From: Acidobacteriota bacterium | Lineage (GTDB): Bacteria; Acidobacteriota; Terriglobia; Terriglobales; Acidobacteriaceae | Length of the DNA: 64,000 bases | Reading direction: 5' to 3' | Assembly (NCBI GenBank): GCA_021779935.1 | Contig: JAJXZT010000040.1 | Location: 186,001 to 250,000 of the forward strand | Shown: one piece after another, positions 16,281 to 23,759 of the stretch | Layout: each line of letters opens with the position of its first letter | How positions within the stretch are numbered: position 1 is the first letter of the stretch | The notes under the pieces: generated by a model | Databases searched by the model: none | Seen by the model: only the letters and a program-made list of their open reading frames with translations | What the model was told of the DNA's origin: nothing | Program-made: the position numbers and the translations under genes

Positions 16281-17123
16281 ATGGGGCGATGGATCGCCAG
16301 GTCGCTTGCGTCGCGAGTGGGAGGAGTAGCGGTGCTGCTGCTGTGGGCGGCGGCTCTACGGGGGCAGGCACCATCTTTCGTCATCGTCACTCCCGACAAG
16401 GCAACGGTGCTCGCGGGTCAGTCGAGAGCGTTCCGGCTGGTCGACCAGAACGGGCAGATGCAACACGGTGTTTCGTGGGACGTTTCCGATCCAGGGGCGT
16501 TCGAGGTTTACGCGGGCGACGACCTGCTGATTACGGCGAAACGGGCGGGCGATTTCCTGATCAGCGCACGGTTGGGAGACAGACGTGCCAAGGCCATGGT
16601 CAAGGTGCTGGAAGGAGATACACTCCCGATCGGTACGGTGAAATGGTCCTCAGGCACCGTTCCGGGATGCAAGACCACGAAGGTTATCCCGGCGGAACCA
16701 TCCTCGAACGGGCCCGACATCTTCGAAGAGAGCCAATGCGAGGACGGTCCGTACGTGGCCGCCTATTCGGCGGATGGAATCCAACTGTGGCGCCGCAAGA
16801 TGGCCGACCCGGGCGAACAGGCCGTCGCGGAAAGCAAACCCGCGCCACCCCTTGTACCGCCCTTTGTGCCGACTGTTGCAGCGCCTGTTGCGCCGTCCGT
16901 TGCCCGGATCAACCCGAGCGCGACTAACGTTTGCGATGCAGTCTCAGCGGGAGCCAGCCAACAGGAAATTCGCGAGCTGCTGCAGAAGCGCAACCTCTCC
17001 TTCAGCGAAGGCGCACCCAGCGAGCGCATGTGGACGGTGGAGGAGCCTAAGGTGCAGTGCAATCTGTGGTTCGACGAGAAAGGGACTGTGACGAAGAAAC
17101 GGAAGATCTTCGTTACGGAGTAG
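16281..17123 (+). CDS. Secreted protein with Ig-like (Big_2-type) domain, unknown function
   Basis: 280 residues from ATG 16281; a GTG eight codons upstream is also in frame, and neither has a clear ribosome-binding site. A signal peptide covers about 9-28 (VAVLLLWAAALRGQA). Residues about 30-110 resemble a bacterial Ig-like fold (VTPDKATVLAGQSRAF, then GVSWDVSDPGAFEV). A Pro/Val-rich linker (VPPFVPTVAAPVAPSVA) follows near 190-210. The C-terminal 75 residues, with cysteines in TNVCDA and VQCNLWFD, form a separate small domain. Export to the periplasm or surface is likely; no enzymatic motif is visible. Its stop is 8 bases from the convergent GGDEF gene's stop. Confidence 0.7.
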   Translation: MGRWIARSLASRVGGVAVLLLWAAALRGQAPSFVIVTPDKATVLAGQSRAFRLVDQNGQMQHGVSWDVSDPGAFEVYAGDDLLITAKRAGDFLISARLGDRRAKAMVKVLEGDTLPIGTVKWSSGTVPGCKTTKVIPAEPSSNGPDIFEESQCEDGPYVAAYSADGIQLWRRKMADPGEQAVAESKPAPPLVPPFVPTVAAPVAPSVARINPSATNVCDAVSAGASQQEIRELLQKRNLSFSEGAPSERMWTVEEPKVQCNLWFDEKGTVTKKRKIFVTE

Positions 17124-17131
17124 GAGGCAGA

Positions 17132-18718
17132 TTACTCCGGCAGCGGATCTTCGCCGAATGGTGTCGATTGCCGAGACGGCAGAGTGACCCCATTCCAGGC
17201 GGCGACTTTATTGCGACCGTCAGCCTTGGAGCGATACAGCGCCTGATCCGCCTGCTCCAGCAATTGTCCCCAGTCCACAGGGCGGGCTGGATCACGGGTG
17301 GCCAGGCCGATGCTGGACGTAATACTGATCTCCAGGCCGTCCACGTCCACGGGGTCATTGGCGACGGCCGCACGGATTCGTTCGGCAACTTCGAGTACAC
17401 CCTCCTGACCAGTTTCAGGCAGAAGAATGGCAAACTCATCACCGCCGTATCGGCTCAGGAGATCGGTGCCGCGGAGGCATTGAGCAATTCTGACGGCAGC
17501 CGTGTTCAGTACCCGGTCTCCCGCAGCGTGGCCAAGACGATCGTTGATCTCCTTGAAATGGTCGACATCCACAAGGATCACGCTGAAGAAAGCTCCGTGG
17601 CGGACTGCACGCGAATGCTCATGCTCAATTGCGGAAACGAAGCGGCGACGGTTGGCGACACCGGTAAGCTCGTCGGTTTCGGCGTCACGGCGCAACTCGT
17701 GAACGAGACGGCGCTGGGCGGTAATGTTGGCAAAGATGGTAGCCCAGCCAAACTGGTGATCTTCCACCGTCAGAGGAAAGAAACTGACCTCGAAGTGCTG
17801 CAGCTCACCGTCAACGGCGAGATCGAGGTCGCGATGGGCACCGGGTTCGTGGACGATTGCGGCAAGGGCGGGCGGTTCGCGCAGTACGGAGGCGAGGTCA
17901 TCCCCGAGTTTGGCCGAGGCAAGTTCAGGCAGCAGTCTACGGGCAGCAGGGTTGAAATCGACGAGATGGCGCTTCAGGTCGACGACAAGCACGGCGTCGC
18001 GAATGCCGCCGAAGACGAGAGAGCGCGCCATGGGCACGAGATCGAAGCTGCCGAAGTGAAAGATGGCGACATACGCCAGAATGGCACTAACGGCTAGAGT
18101 GAACGGGGCAAGATCCAGTCCCCAGGGGCTCCAACCGCAGAGATATACAAAATAGCCAATCCCCGGAAAAATCGCGGAGCAGACGAGGATGATGGCCTGA
18201 AAACGGTAGAACCTTGGCGTATCGCGGAGGCGGGAGACATAGATCCAGGCCCCGTAGAAAAGAGCAAAGTAAAGGTAAATGAGATTGAGCCACGCGAGCG
18301 GCGCACGGTCGGCAACGACGACCCAGAACGGTCCACGTTGCACCATCGTCATGGAGCGGTCATACAAATGGTGATACGAGTTGGTGAGCTCGGCTATAAA
18401 CGTGATGACAGGGATGGTGAACAGAGGGACCAAATGGGTATGGAGCTTGTTGTGACGGCGAGCTAGAAGCACCCAGAGAGCGGGAATCCACGGGATGCCA
18501 AGGTATTCGATGTGAAGCCAGAACTGGGCGCCGACAAGGGTGGTCTCGGCAAGTTCTCCGCCATAGCCGAAGCAGTAGATGGCTGCAGAGACGAGGAGAA
18601 GAGCCAGGACCGAAGCTTCCGGGGAACGACGATGACGAGCCCACGCCGCGATTGCCATAAGGACCAGCAGGGCCGCGGTGAGAAACATCCGCCCGAAAAG
18701 TATGACGCTAACTGACAT
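17132..18718 (-). CDS. 7TM-PAS-GGDEF diguanylate cyclase
   Basis: 528 residues from ATG 18718; the frame opens 69 codons earlier but that extension is not protein-like. The N-terminal 230 residues hold about seven transmembrane helices of the HisKA_7TM sensor type. A PAS-like segment follows (IRDAVLVVDLKRHLVDFNPAARRLLPEL). The C-terminal GGDEF domain carries an intact active site, RYGGDEF (425-429), preceded by an inhibitory I-site R-x-x-D five residues before it. It should make cyclic di-GMP from two GTP at the inner membrane in response to an unknown signal, with product feedback. It is divergent from the fRMsr-like/MutT pair. Confidence 0.92.
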   Translation of the reverse strand: MSVSVILFGRMFLTAALLVLMAIAAWARHRRSPEASVLALLLVSAAIYCFGYGGELAETTLVGAQFWLHIEYLGIPWIPALWVLLARRHNKLHTHLVPLFTIPVITFIAELTNSYHHLYDRSMTMVQRGPFWVVVADRAPLAWLNLIYLYFALFYGAWIYVSRLRDTPRFYRFQAIILVCSAIFPGIGYFVYLCGWSPWGLDLAPFTLAVSAILAYVAIFHFGSFDLVPMARSLVFGGIRDAVLVVDLKRHLVDFNPAARRLLPELASAKLGDDLASVLREPPALAAIVHEPGAHRDLDLAVDGELQHFEVSFFPLTVEDHQFGWATIFANITAQRRLVHELRRDAETDELTGVANRRRFVSAIEHEHSRAVRHGAFFSVILVDVDHFKEINDRLGHAAGDRVLNTAAVRIAQCLRGTDLLSRYGGDEFAILLPETGQEGVLEVAERIRAAVANDPVDVDGLEISITSSIGLATRDPARPVDWGQLLEQADQALYRSKADGRNKVAAWNGVTLPSRQSTPFGEDPLPE

Positions 18719-18870
18719 TTGGGGGAAACCACTTATCGTACAGAATAACTGCATCGGCGATTCGTGGGAAGAATCTTTCGTAACGGGTGAATATCTTGCA
18801 GCACGGGCTCGTAAGACGATGGGATGGCCTGACCAACGGCTTTCCGTCGCTGTGGTTAAATAATGTGGAC

Positions 18871-19362
18871 ATGTCCAGCACAAGGGAAATTGCGGAGGAG
18901 CTGCGGAGAGATGCGTCCGTGGCACGATCGGTGGAGGAGCTGATGACGACGATCGTCAGGCGACTCAAGGACAGGCTCTCGAAGTACAACTGGGCCGGGT
19001 TCTACATGATCGAGAAGGACGCCTCGGGAGAACCGCCCATGCTGGTGCTGGGCCCGTTTGTGGGGGCCGATACGCCGCATAAACGTATTCCGCTGCATCA
19101 GGGGATTTGCGGAGCAGCGGCGTCGACGGGAGAGACGGTGATCGTGGACGATGTGAACGCCGATCCTCGCTACCTGGCGTGCTCGATTGAGACGCGCTCA
19201 GAGATCGTTGTGCCGGTGTATGTGCACGGCGAGGTGGTGGGAGAGCTGGACATCGACAGCCATACCCCGTCGGCATTTGACGAAAAAGACCGGGAACTGT
19301 GCGAGCTGTGTGCACGGCTGGTGAGCGAATACCTGGAACGGGCGAGGGGTGAGAAGGCATGA
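18871..19362 (+). CDS. GAF-domain free methionine-(R)-sulfoxide reductase-like protein
   Basis: 163 residues from ATG 18871. It aligns by eye with fRMsr/YebR: NWAGFYMIEKD, LVLGPFVG, KRIPLHQGICGAAA and LACSIETRSEIVVPV, ending with GELDIDS. The catalytic Cys (Cys104) and one resolving Cys (Cys80) are present. The other resolving Cys of the E. coli enzyme is replaced by His70. It should reduce free methionine-R-sulfoxide in the cytoplasm via a Cys80-Cys104 disulfide. Its stop overlaps the MutT gene start by 4 bases (ATGA), indicating translational coupling of two oxidative-damage functions. Confidence 0.85.
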   Translation: MSSTREIAEELRRDASVARSVEELMTTIVRRLKDRLSKYNWAGFYMIEKDASGEPPMLVLGPFVGADTPHKRIPLHQGICGAAASTGETVIVDDVNADPRYLACSIETRSEIVVPVYVHGEVVGELDIDSHTPSAFDEKDRELCELCARLVSEYLERARGEKA

Positions 19363-19751
19363 AGCAAGTGGTGGCAGCGCTCATCCTGCGTGGCGATGAA
19401 GTGCTCATCTGCCAGCGAACAAAGCATCAGCCTATGCCGTTGCAATGGGAGTTTCCCGGAGGAAAGGTGGAGCCGGACGAGAGCGCCGTGGAAGCACTGG
19501 CGCGGGAACTCGACGAAGAGTTGGGGATCAAGGCAGAAATCGGCCGCGAGGTGGCGACGATTCGCCATATGTACAAAAACGGCGGCGAACTTGAACTGCA
19601 CTTTTTTGCGGTGGATCGATATACAGGAGAGATCGAAAACCGGATATTTAAGGAAGTCCGGTGGGAAAAGCTCGCCAAGCTGCCGCAATACGATTTCCTG
19701 GAAGCTGACCTTGGGCTGGTAAGAGATATTGCGGCGGGAAAGGTGCTGTAA
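19359..19751 (+). CDS. mutT: MutT-like Nudix hydrolase
   Basis: 130 residues. A complete Nudix box G-x5-E-x7-R-E-x-x-E-E-x-G-I spans about 35-57 (starting GGKVEPDE). The N-terminus VVAALILRGDEVLICQR and length match MutT/NUDT1-type 8-oxo-dGTP diphosphatases, which cleanse the nucleotide pool. Small members may alternatively act on CTP or other dNTPs. It is coupled to the upstream methionine-sulfoxide-reductase-like gene by an ATGA overlap. Confidence 0.87.
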   Translation: MKQVVAALILRGDEVLICQRTKHQPMPLQWEFPGGKVEPDESAVEALARELDEELGIKAEIGREVATIRHMYKNGGELELHFFAVDRYTGEIENRIFKEVRWEKLAKLPQYDFLEADLGLVRDIAAGKVL

Positions 19752-19760
19752 GAAAGACAA

Positions 19761-19786
19761 TTTCGAGTTTCAGGTTTCGAGTTTCA
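19761..19786. repeat. Short tandem direct repeat
   Basis: TTTCGAGTTTCA occurs twice with 14-base spacing (19761-19772 and 19775-19786), just after the MutT stop. It is probably incidental or a remnant of an interspersed repeat. Confidence 0.6.
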
Positions 19787-19794
19787 AGAAAAAA

Positions 19795-19822
19795 TAAATT
19801 CTGACGTCCGGTCGAGGACGTC
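19795..19822 (-). terminator. Possible terminator after the Nramp gene
   Basis: Stem GACGTCC/GGACGTC (19803-19809 with 19816-19822), followed on the minus strand after a few bases by a T-rich run (ATTTATTTTTTC). It is positioned 42 bases past the Nramp stop. The gap between stem and T-run weakens the call. Confidence 0.45.
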
Positions 19823-19864
19823 TGGGCCTGCATAAGCAACGCACCAACAACTGCCCGAGGTTCC

Positions 19865-21118
19865 CTACCCGCTTCCGCCAAATAACATGGCGACGGTCAG
19901 CACGATCATGATGATGGTGGTGGCCCATGCGACGATGTTGAAGAAGCGCGAGTTCGTGTGCTTCCCCATCAGGCCGCTCTTGTTAATCAGCAGCAGCATG
20001 GCAATGAGGACGAAGGGGAGGACTGCACCGTTGATAACCTGCGAGAGGATGCTGACCTTGACGAGCGGGATGTTGGGCAGGAGAATGACTCCGGCCCCGG
20101 CGGCGATCAGGATGGTGTAGAGCCAGTAGAAGACCTTGGCCTCGCTGAATTTCTTGTCGAGGCCAGCCTCGAATCCCAACCCCTCGCAGACCGCGTAGGC
20201 CGTGGAAATGGGCAAGATGGACGCGGCAAAGATCGAGGCGTTGAACAATCCAGCCGAAAAGAGAATGTAGGCGTATTCGCCGGCCAGGGGACGAAGGGCC
20301 TGGGCTGCGTCGGCGGCGTCGCGCACTTCGCGGTGTCCGTGGACGAAGAGCGTGGCGGCACAGGCGACGACGATGAACCAGGCGACGATGTCAGTAAACA
20401 GGCAGCCGAAGATGACATCCAGGCGCGAGGCAGAGTACTCCTTCTCGGTGACACCCTTTTCTACGATGGAAGATTGCAGGTAGAACTGCATCCACGGAGC
20501 GATGGTGGTGCCGACCAAACCTACGACCATGTACAGGTACGCCGAGGAGCGGAAGTCATGGATGTGAGGGGGAACAAGCGTGGCGACGGCAGCGGTCTTC
20601 CACTCGGGATGGGCCAGCACACCGGCGATGATGTAGGCAAAGTAGAAAAACGAGGCTGCGAGAAAGACCTTTTCGACGCTCTTGTAACTTCCCTTCACCA
20701 CGAGCAACCAGACGATGGCGGCGCAAACGGGAACGCTGATGAGGCGAGAGATTCCGAAAAGCTCCAGGCTGCTGGCGATGCCGGCGAACTCGGCAACGAC
20801 ATTGCCGAAGTTGGTAAGGACCAATCCAACCATGAGGAGGAAGGTAACGCGGAAGCCGAACTCCTCGCGGATCAGGTCGCTGAGGCCCTTGCCGGTGACG
20901 GCGCCCATGCGGGCCGTCATCTCCTGAACGACGATGAGAGCGAGGGTCATGGGGATCATGACCCAAAGGAGAGAGTAGCCGAAGTGCGCACCTGCGGCGG
21001 AATAGGTCCAGATGCCACCTGCGTCGTTATCGACGTTGGCTGTGATGAATCCGGGCCCTACAACGGCCAGGAAGATCGCAATTCGGATTCTCCACAGTCT
21101 CCACTTTTTAGAGGACAT
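19865..21118 (-). CDS. Nramp-family divalent metal transporter with atypical TM1 motif
   Basis: 417 residues with 11 or so hydrophobic helices; ATG 21118, with a TTG four codons upstream as alternative. The overall Nramp fold is recognisable (VVGPGFITANVDNDAGG near the start, TNFGNVVAEFAGIASS, LVGTTIAPWMQFY). The canonical TM1 metal site D-P-G-N is replaced by D-N-D-A-G-G. The TM6 region reads APWMQFYLQSS instead of the usual M-P-H motif. Such changes are expected to alter ion selectivity (Mn, Mg or other). It lies 105 bases downstream of, and on the same strand as, a PRC-MgtE_N-CBS gene, suggesting an operon and a regulatory partnership. Confidence 0.85.
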   Translation of the reverse strand: MSSKKWRLWRIRIAIFLAVVGPGFITANVDNDAGGIWTYSAAGAHFGYSLLWVMIPMTLALIVVQEMTARMGAVTGKGLSDLIREEFGFRVTFLLMVGLVLTNFGNVVAEFAGIASSLELFGISRLISVPVCAAIVWLLVVKGSYKSVEKVFLAASFFYFAYIIAGVLAHPEWKTAAVATLVPPHIHDFRSSAYLYMVVGLVGTTIAPWMQFYLQSSIVEKGVTEKEYSASRLDVIFGCLFTDIVAWFIVVACAATLFVHGHREVRDAADAAQALRPLAGEYAYILFSAGLFNASIFAASILPISTAYAVCEGLGFEAGLDKKFSEAKVFYWLYTILIAAGAGVILLPNIPLVKVSILSQVINGAVLPFVLIAMLLLINKSGLMGKHTNSRFFNIVAWATTIIMIVLTVAMLFGGSG

Positions 21119-21223
21119 GAGCAGGCGCAAGTTGGATCAAGATTTACATCGGCAAACCCAGAATAAACGGCATCGGCGAGAACGCCAACACAGGAAGAGA
21201 AAGTTTTTCAAAAAAAGCGAGAA

Positions 21224-22468
21224 TCAGAGACGGTCGCGCAGGATGCTGATGACATCATCGGCGGTGATGACGCCAGTGAGAGTGCCAGCTTCGTCGACAA
21301 CCGGCAGGGTGAGCAGGTTGTATTTGTCGAAGATTTCGGAGACTTCGTTCTCGTCCGCCTCGGGTGAACAGGAAATGAGCGGATCGGCGGCAAGATCGGC
21401 CAGCCGGGTTTCAGGCGAAGCAAGCACCAGTTTGACCAATGGGACGGCACCCACGAGCTTTTCACCCTCGCCAACAAGGAAAATCGTGCTCATGCTCTCG
21501 ATACCGCCCTCGAACTTGCGCAACATATCCACGGCATCCGAGACGCGGGCGTTGGGACTGAGCGCCATGTAGTCGGTGGTCATGCGACCGGCCGCAGTGT
21601 CTTCCTCGAATTCGAGGAGGTCGCGAACGTCCTGACGCTCCTCGGGTTCCATCTCCTCCAGAATTTCTTCGGAGCGCTCCTGCGGCAGGTCAGCCAACAG
21701 ATCGGCGGCAGCGTCCGGGTCCATCTCCTCGAAGATGTCGGCAGCGCGGTCGGAATCGAGCGAATTGACGATGGCGACCTGAAGCTTGGGTTCGATTTCC
21801 TCCAAGGCCTCGGCAGCGACTTCTTCGTCGAGGCTCTGGAAGACGGCATCGCGCTCGGCGGGAGCAAGATCCTCGATGATGTCGGCGAGATCGGCGGGGT
21901 GGAGCTTTTCGAGGCGATCGGACGAAATCTTCAGGCGTACGCGCCGCGCCGGATCGGTCTCGATGAGATTGACGAACTCCCACGGGATCGGCTTGGGCGG
22001 AACCTTGCTGACTACAGAGGCAAGCGCAGCGCGCGGAATAATATTCTTGAGCAATCGGCGCATGCCGCCGCGAGCGCCAACATCGACCGAGCCAACGCGA
22101 AGGCGAATTCCGTCGCCGGTAATCCGCTCCTGGAGGAGATCGACATCGTTGACGCGTACAACTTTCCGGCCATGAACGTCGATGATCTGCTGGTCGAGAA
22201 GATCGCGCTCGAGCAGCAGCATGCCTTCGGAACTGCCGTAGGCGGACCACTCGGAAGGCTCGGCGGAGCTGCGAACACCGCCATTTATCTGCACGATGGA
22301 ACGCATGGAAAGGAGGCGGTCGCCCTCACTTGTCTTAACTACGAACGCGGAAATGTGGTTCGAGTCCTCTTGTGGAACGATGGCAACCTCGCGCACGCGT
22401 CCGACCCGGTTGCCGCCAGGGCCGTAAACCGGGAGACCGAGAATTTCCGAGAGCGCAAGAGCCGTCAT
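21224..22468 (-). CDS. Cytosolic PRC-barrel, MgtE_N and CBS-pair protein (no transporter domain)
   Basis: 414 residues from ATG 22468; the frame is open 126 codons further but that part has no protein-like features. PRC-barrel-type beta segments occupy about 1-150. An acidic helical superhelix of the MgtE N-terminal type spans about 185-285 (KLHPADLADIIEDLAPAERD, then repeats ending EEMDPDAAADLLADLP). Two CBS domains follow (about 290-412). MgtE channels use the N and CBS domains as an intracellular magnesium sensor, but here the transmembrane pore is absent. The adjacent downstream gene encodes an Nramp-type transporter, so this protein likely senses cation or nucleotide and gates or regulates it. 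Confidence 0.88.
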   Translation of the reverse strand: MTALALSEILGLPVYGPGGNRVGRVREVAIVPQEDSNHISAFVVKTSEGDRLLSMRSIVQINGGVRSSAEPSEWSAYGSSEGMLLLERDLLDQQIIDVHGRKVVRVNDVDLLQERITGDGIRLRVGSVDVGARGGMRRLLKNIIPRAALASVVSKVPPKPIPWEFVNLIETDPARRVRLKISSDRLEKLHPADLADIIEDLAPAERDAVFQSLDEEVAAEALEEIEPKLQVAIVNSLDSDRAADIFEEMDPDAAADLLADLPQERSEEILEEMEPEERQDVRDLLEFEEDTAAGRMTTDYMALSPNARVSDAVDMLRKFEGGIESMSTIFLVGEGEKLVGAVPLVKLVLASPETRLADLAADPLISCSPEADENEVSEIFDKYNLLTLPVVDEAGTLTGVITADDVISILRDRL

Positions 22469-22762
22469 GGCGACGAGAATATACGGTTCGCGGCAACATT
22501 CCAACTGCGGCGAACTGAGATTTACAACGGAAAATGCGAGTTCAGGAAAAAACCGGATGCGAAGGCGACAAAACCCGGCAAGGGATGGACGCATCTTACG
22601 TCTGCAAGACGCCGAGCAAGGATCATTGGGGAAAGTCCGTGTTGAAACGCTCTGGCGGTCGCGTCGACAAGCATGATTGACAGATGAGTCCTCCAAAGGG
22701 CAAACTAACGAATCTCCGTTGAAACGCGTTTTGGAGCGCCGCTTCGAAAAGAAGCTCGGCAC

Positions 22763-23227
22763 ATGGGTAAACGCCAGGCGATGAATTCGACCAGGGTTTC
22801 GTACACGCTGGAGTCCTCCTTGGAAAGCGTCAACAGGGCGGAACAAGCGGCCTATGACATTGCGATGAAGTCTGGATTCGACGAGGAAGAAGTCGGACGG
22901 ATTTCCATGGCAGTTCGTGAGGCGACGGTGAATGCCGTTTTACACGGCAACCAATACGATCCTCAGAAGCGCGTGACGGTCTCTTTCGAGACGTCCCCCG
23001 ACACACTGGCGGTGTCGGTTCGAGACGAAGGCAAGGGACTCAATCCGGGAATCATTCCGGACCCTCTTGCACCGGAAAATCTCTTGAAGGAATCAGGAAG
23101 AGGTATTTTTTTGATTCGGGCTTTCATGGATGAGGTGCGGTTCCGTAACATGGAGCCCGGAACGGAAATAACACTTATCAAGCACGTCCGCGGAGTGGAC
23201 CGCGACAACAAGGAGGATTCCAAGTGA
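22763..23227 (+). CDS. RsbW-type anti-sigma factor / serine kinase (HATPase_c)
   Basis: 154 residues (an in-frame ATG at 22781 is an alternative start). GHKL ATPase motifs are visible: N-box AVREATVNAVLHGNQ, G1-box VRDEGKGLNPG and G2-like ESGRGIFLIRAFMDEV. These match RsbW/SpoIIAB-like kinases that bind a sigma factor and phosphorylate an STAS antagonist. The next gene is exactly such an STAS protein, overlapping by 4 bases (GTGA). The sigma factor and upstream phosphatase of this partner-switching module are not in the window. Confidence 0.9.
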   Translation: MGKRQAMNSTRVSYTLESSLESVNRAEQAAYDIAMKSGFDEEEVGRISMAVREATVNAVLHGNQYDPQKRVTVSFETSPDTLAVSVRDEGKGLNPGIIPDPLAPENLLKESGRGIFLIRAFMDEVRFRNMEPGTEITLIKHVRGVDRDNKEDSK

Positions 23228-23571
23228 CGATGAAGGCGAGCACACGTCAGGTTGACGGAGTAACCATCGTGGACCTGAGCGGGCGCATCACTCTGGGTGA
23301 AGGCAGCGTAATTCTGCGCGACACAGTACGGGAAGTCGTCGGCCAGGGCAACAAGAAGATATTGTTGAATCTCGGGGACGTCACCTACATCGACAGCTCG
23401 GGAATTGGCGAGCTTGTCAGCGCATTCACCAGCGTCCGCAACCAGGGTGGCGAACTGAAGCTGCTAAACCTGACCAAGAAGGTTCACGACCTGCTCCAGA
23501 TCACCAAGCTTTACACCGTCTTCGACATCAGAGACGATGAAGCGGGAGCGATCAAATCTTTCACGAAGTAA
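23224..23571 (+). CDS. STAS-domain anti-sigma factor antagonist (RsbV/SpoIIAA-like)
   Basis: 115 residues, GTG start overlapping the kinase stop. The phosphorylatable serine sits in the conserved YIDSSGIGELV. The flanking GVTIVDLSGRITLGEG and LKLLNLTKKVHDLLQITKL are typical of STAS antagonists. The unphosphorylated form would bind the RsbW-like kinase and release its sigma factor or other client. A strong terminator follows, so the pair forms a two-gene operon. Confidence 0.92.
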   Translation: MTMKASTRQVDGVTIVDLSGRITLGEGSVILRDTVREVVGQGNKKILLNLGDVTYIDSSGIGELVSAFTSVRNQGGELKLLNLTKKVHDLLQITKLYTVFDIRDDEAGAIKSFTK

Positions 23572-23586
23572 GAAAAACATCCTGAT

Positions 23587-23612
23587 AAAAGGCTCGCTGC
23601 GGCGAGCCTTTT
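23587..23612 (+). terminator. Rho-independent terminator after the RsbW/RsbV pair
   Basis: A 7-bp GGCTCGC/GCGAGCC stem (extendable by A-T pairs) with a TGCG loop, followed by TTTT. It lies 16 bases past the STAS stop and separates it from the AhpD-like gene. Confidence 0.85.
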
Positions 23613-23759
23613 CCTATTGCCGCCAGATAACAATTCCGTGTGATGCGCGCCCTTGTTCGACTGCGGGCAAGGCATTTCTGCTGAAGAGGCCGTATCCCTC
23701 GACAGCACATGGCAAGAGCGGGCAAAATGGTGACTCCGATCGTTGACCCAGGAGGCAGT

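Noticed and set aside
17057-18097. Plus-strand open frame opposite the GGDEF gene
   Set aside because: Antisense shadow of the diguanylate cyclase.
19958-21166. Plus-strand 402-codon frame opposite the Nramp gene
   Set aside because: Composition is Gly/Asp/Glu/His-rich and unlike any protein family; it mirrors transmembrane codons on the other strand.
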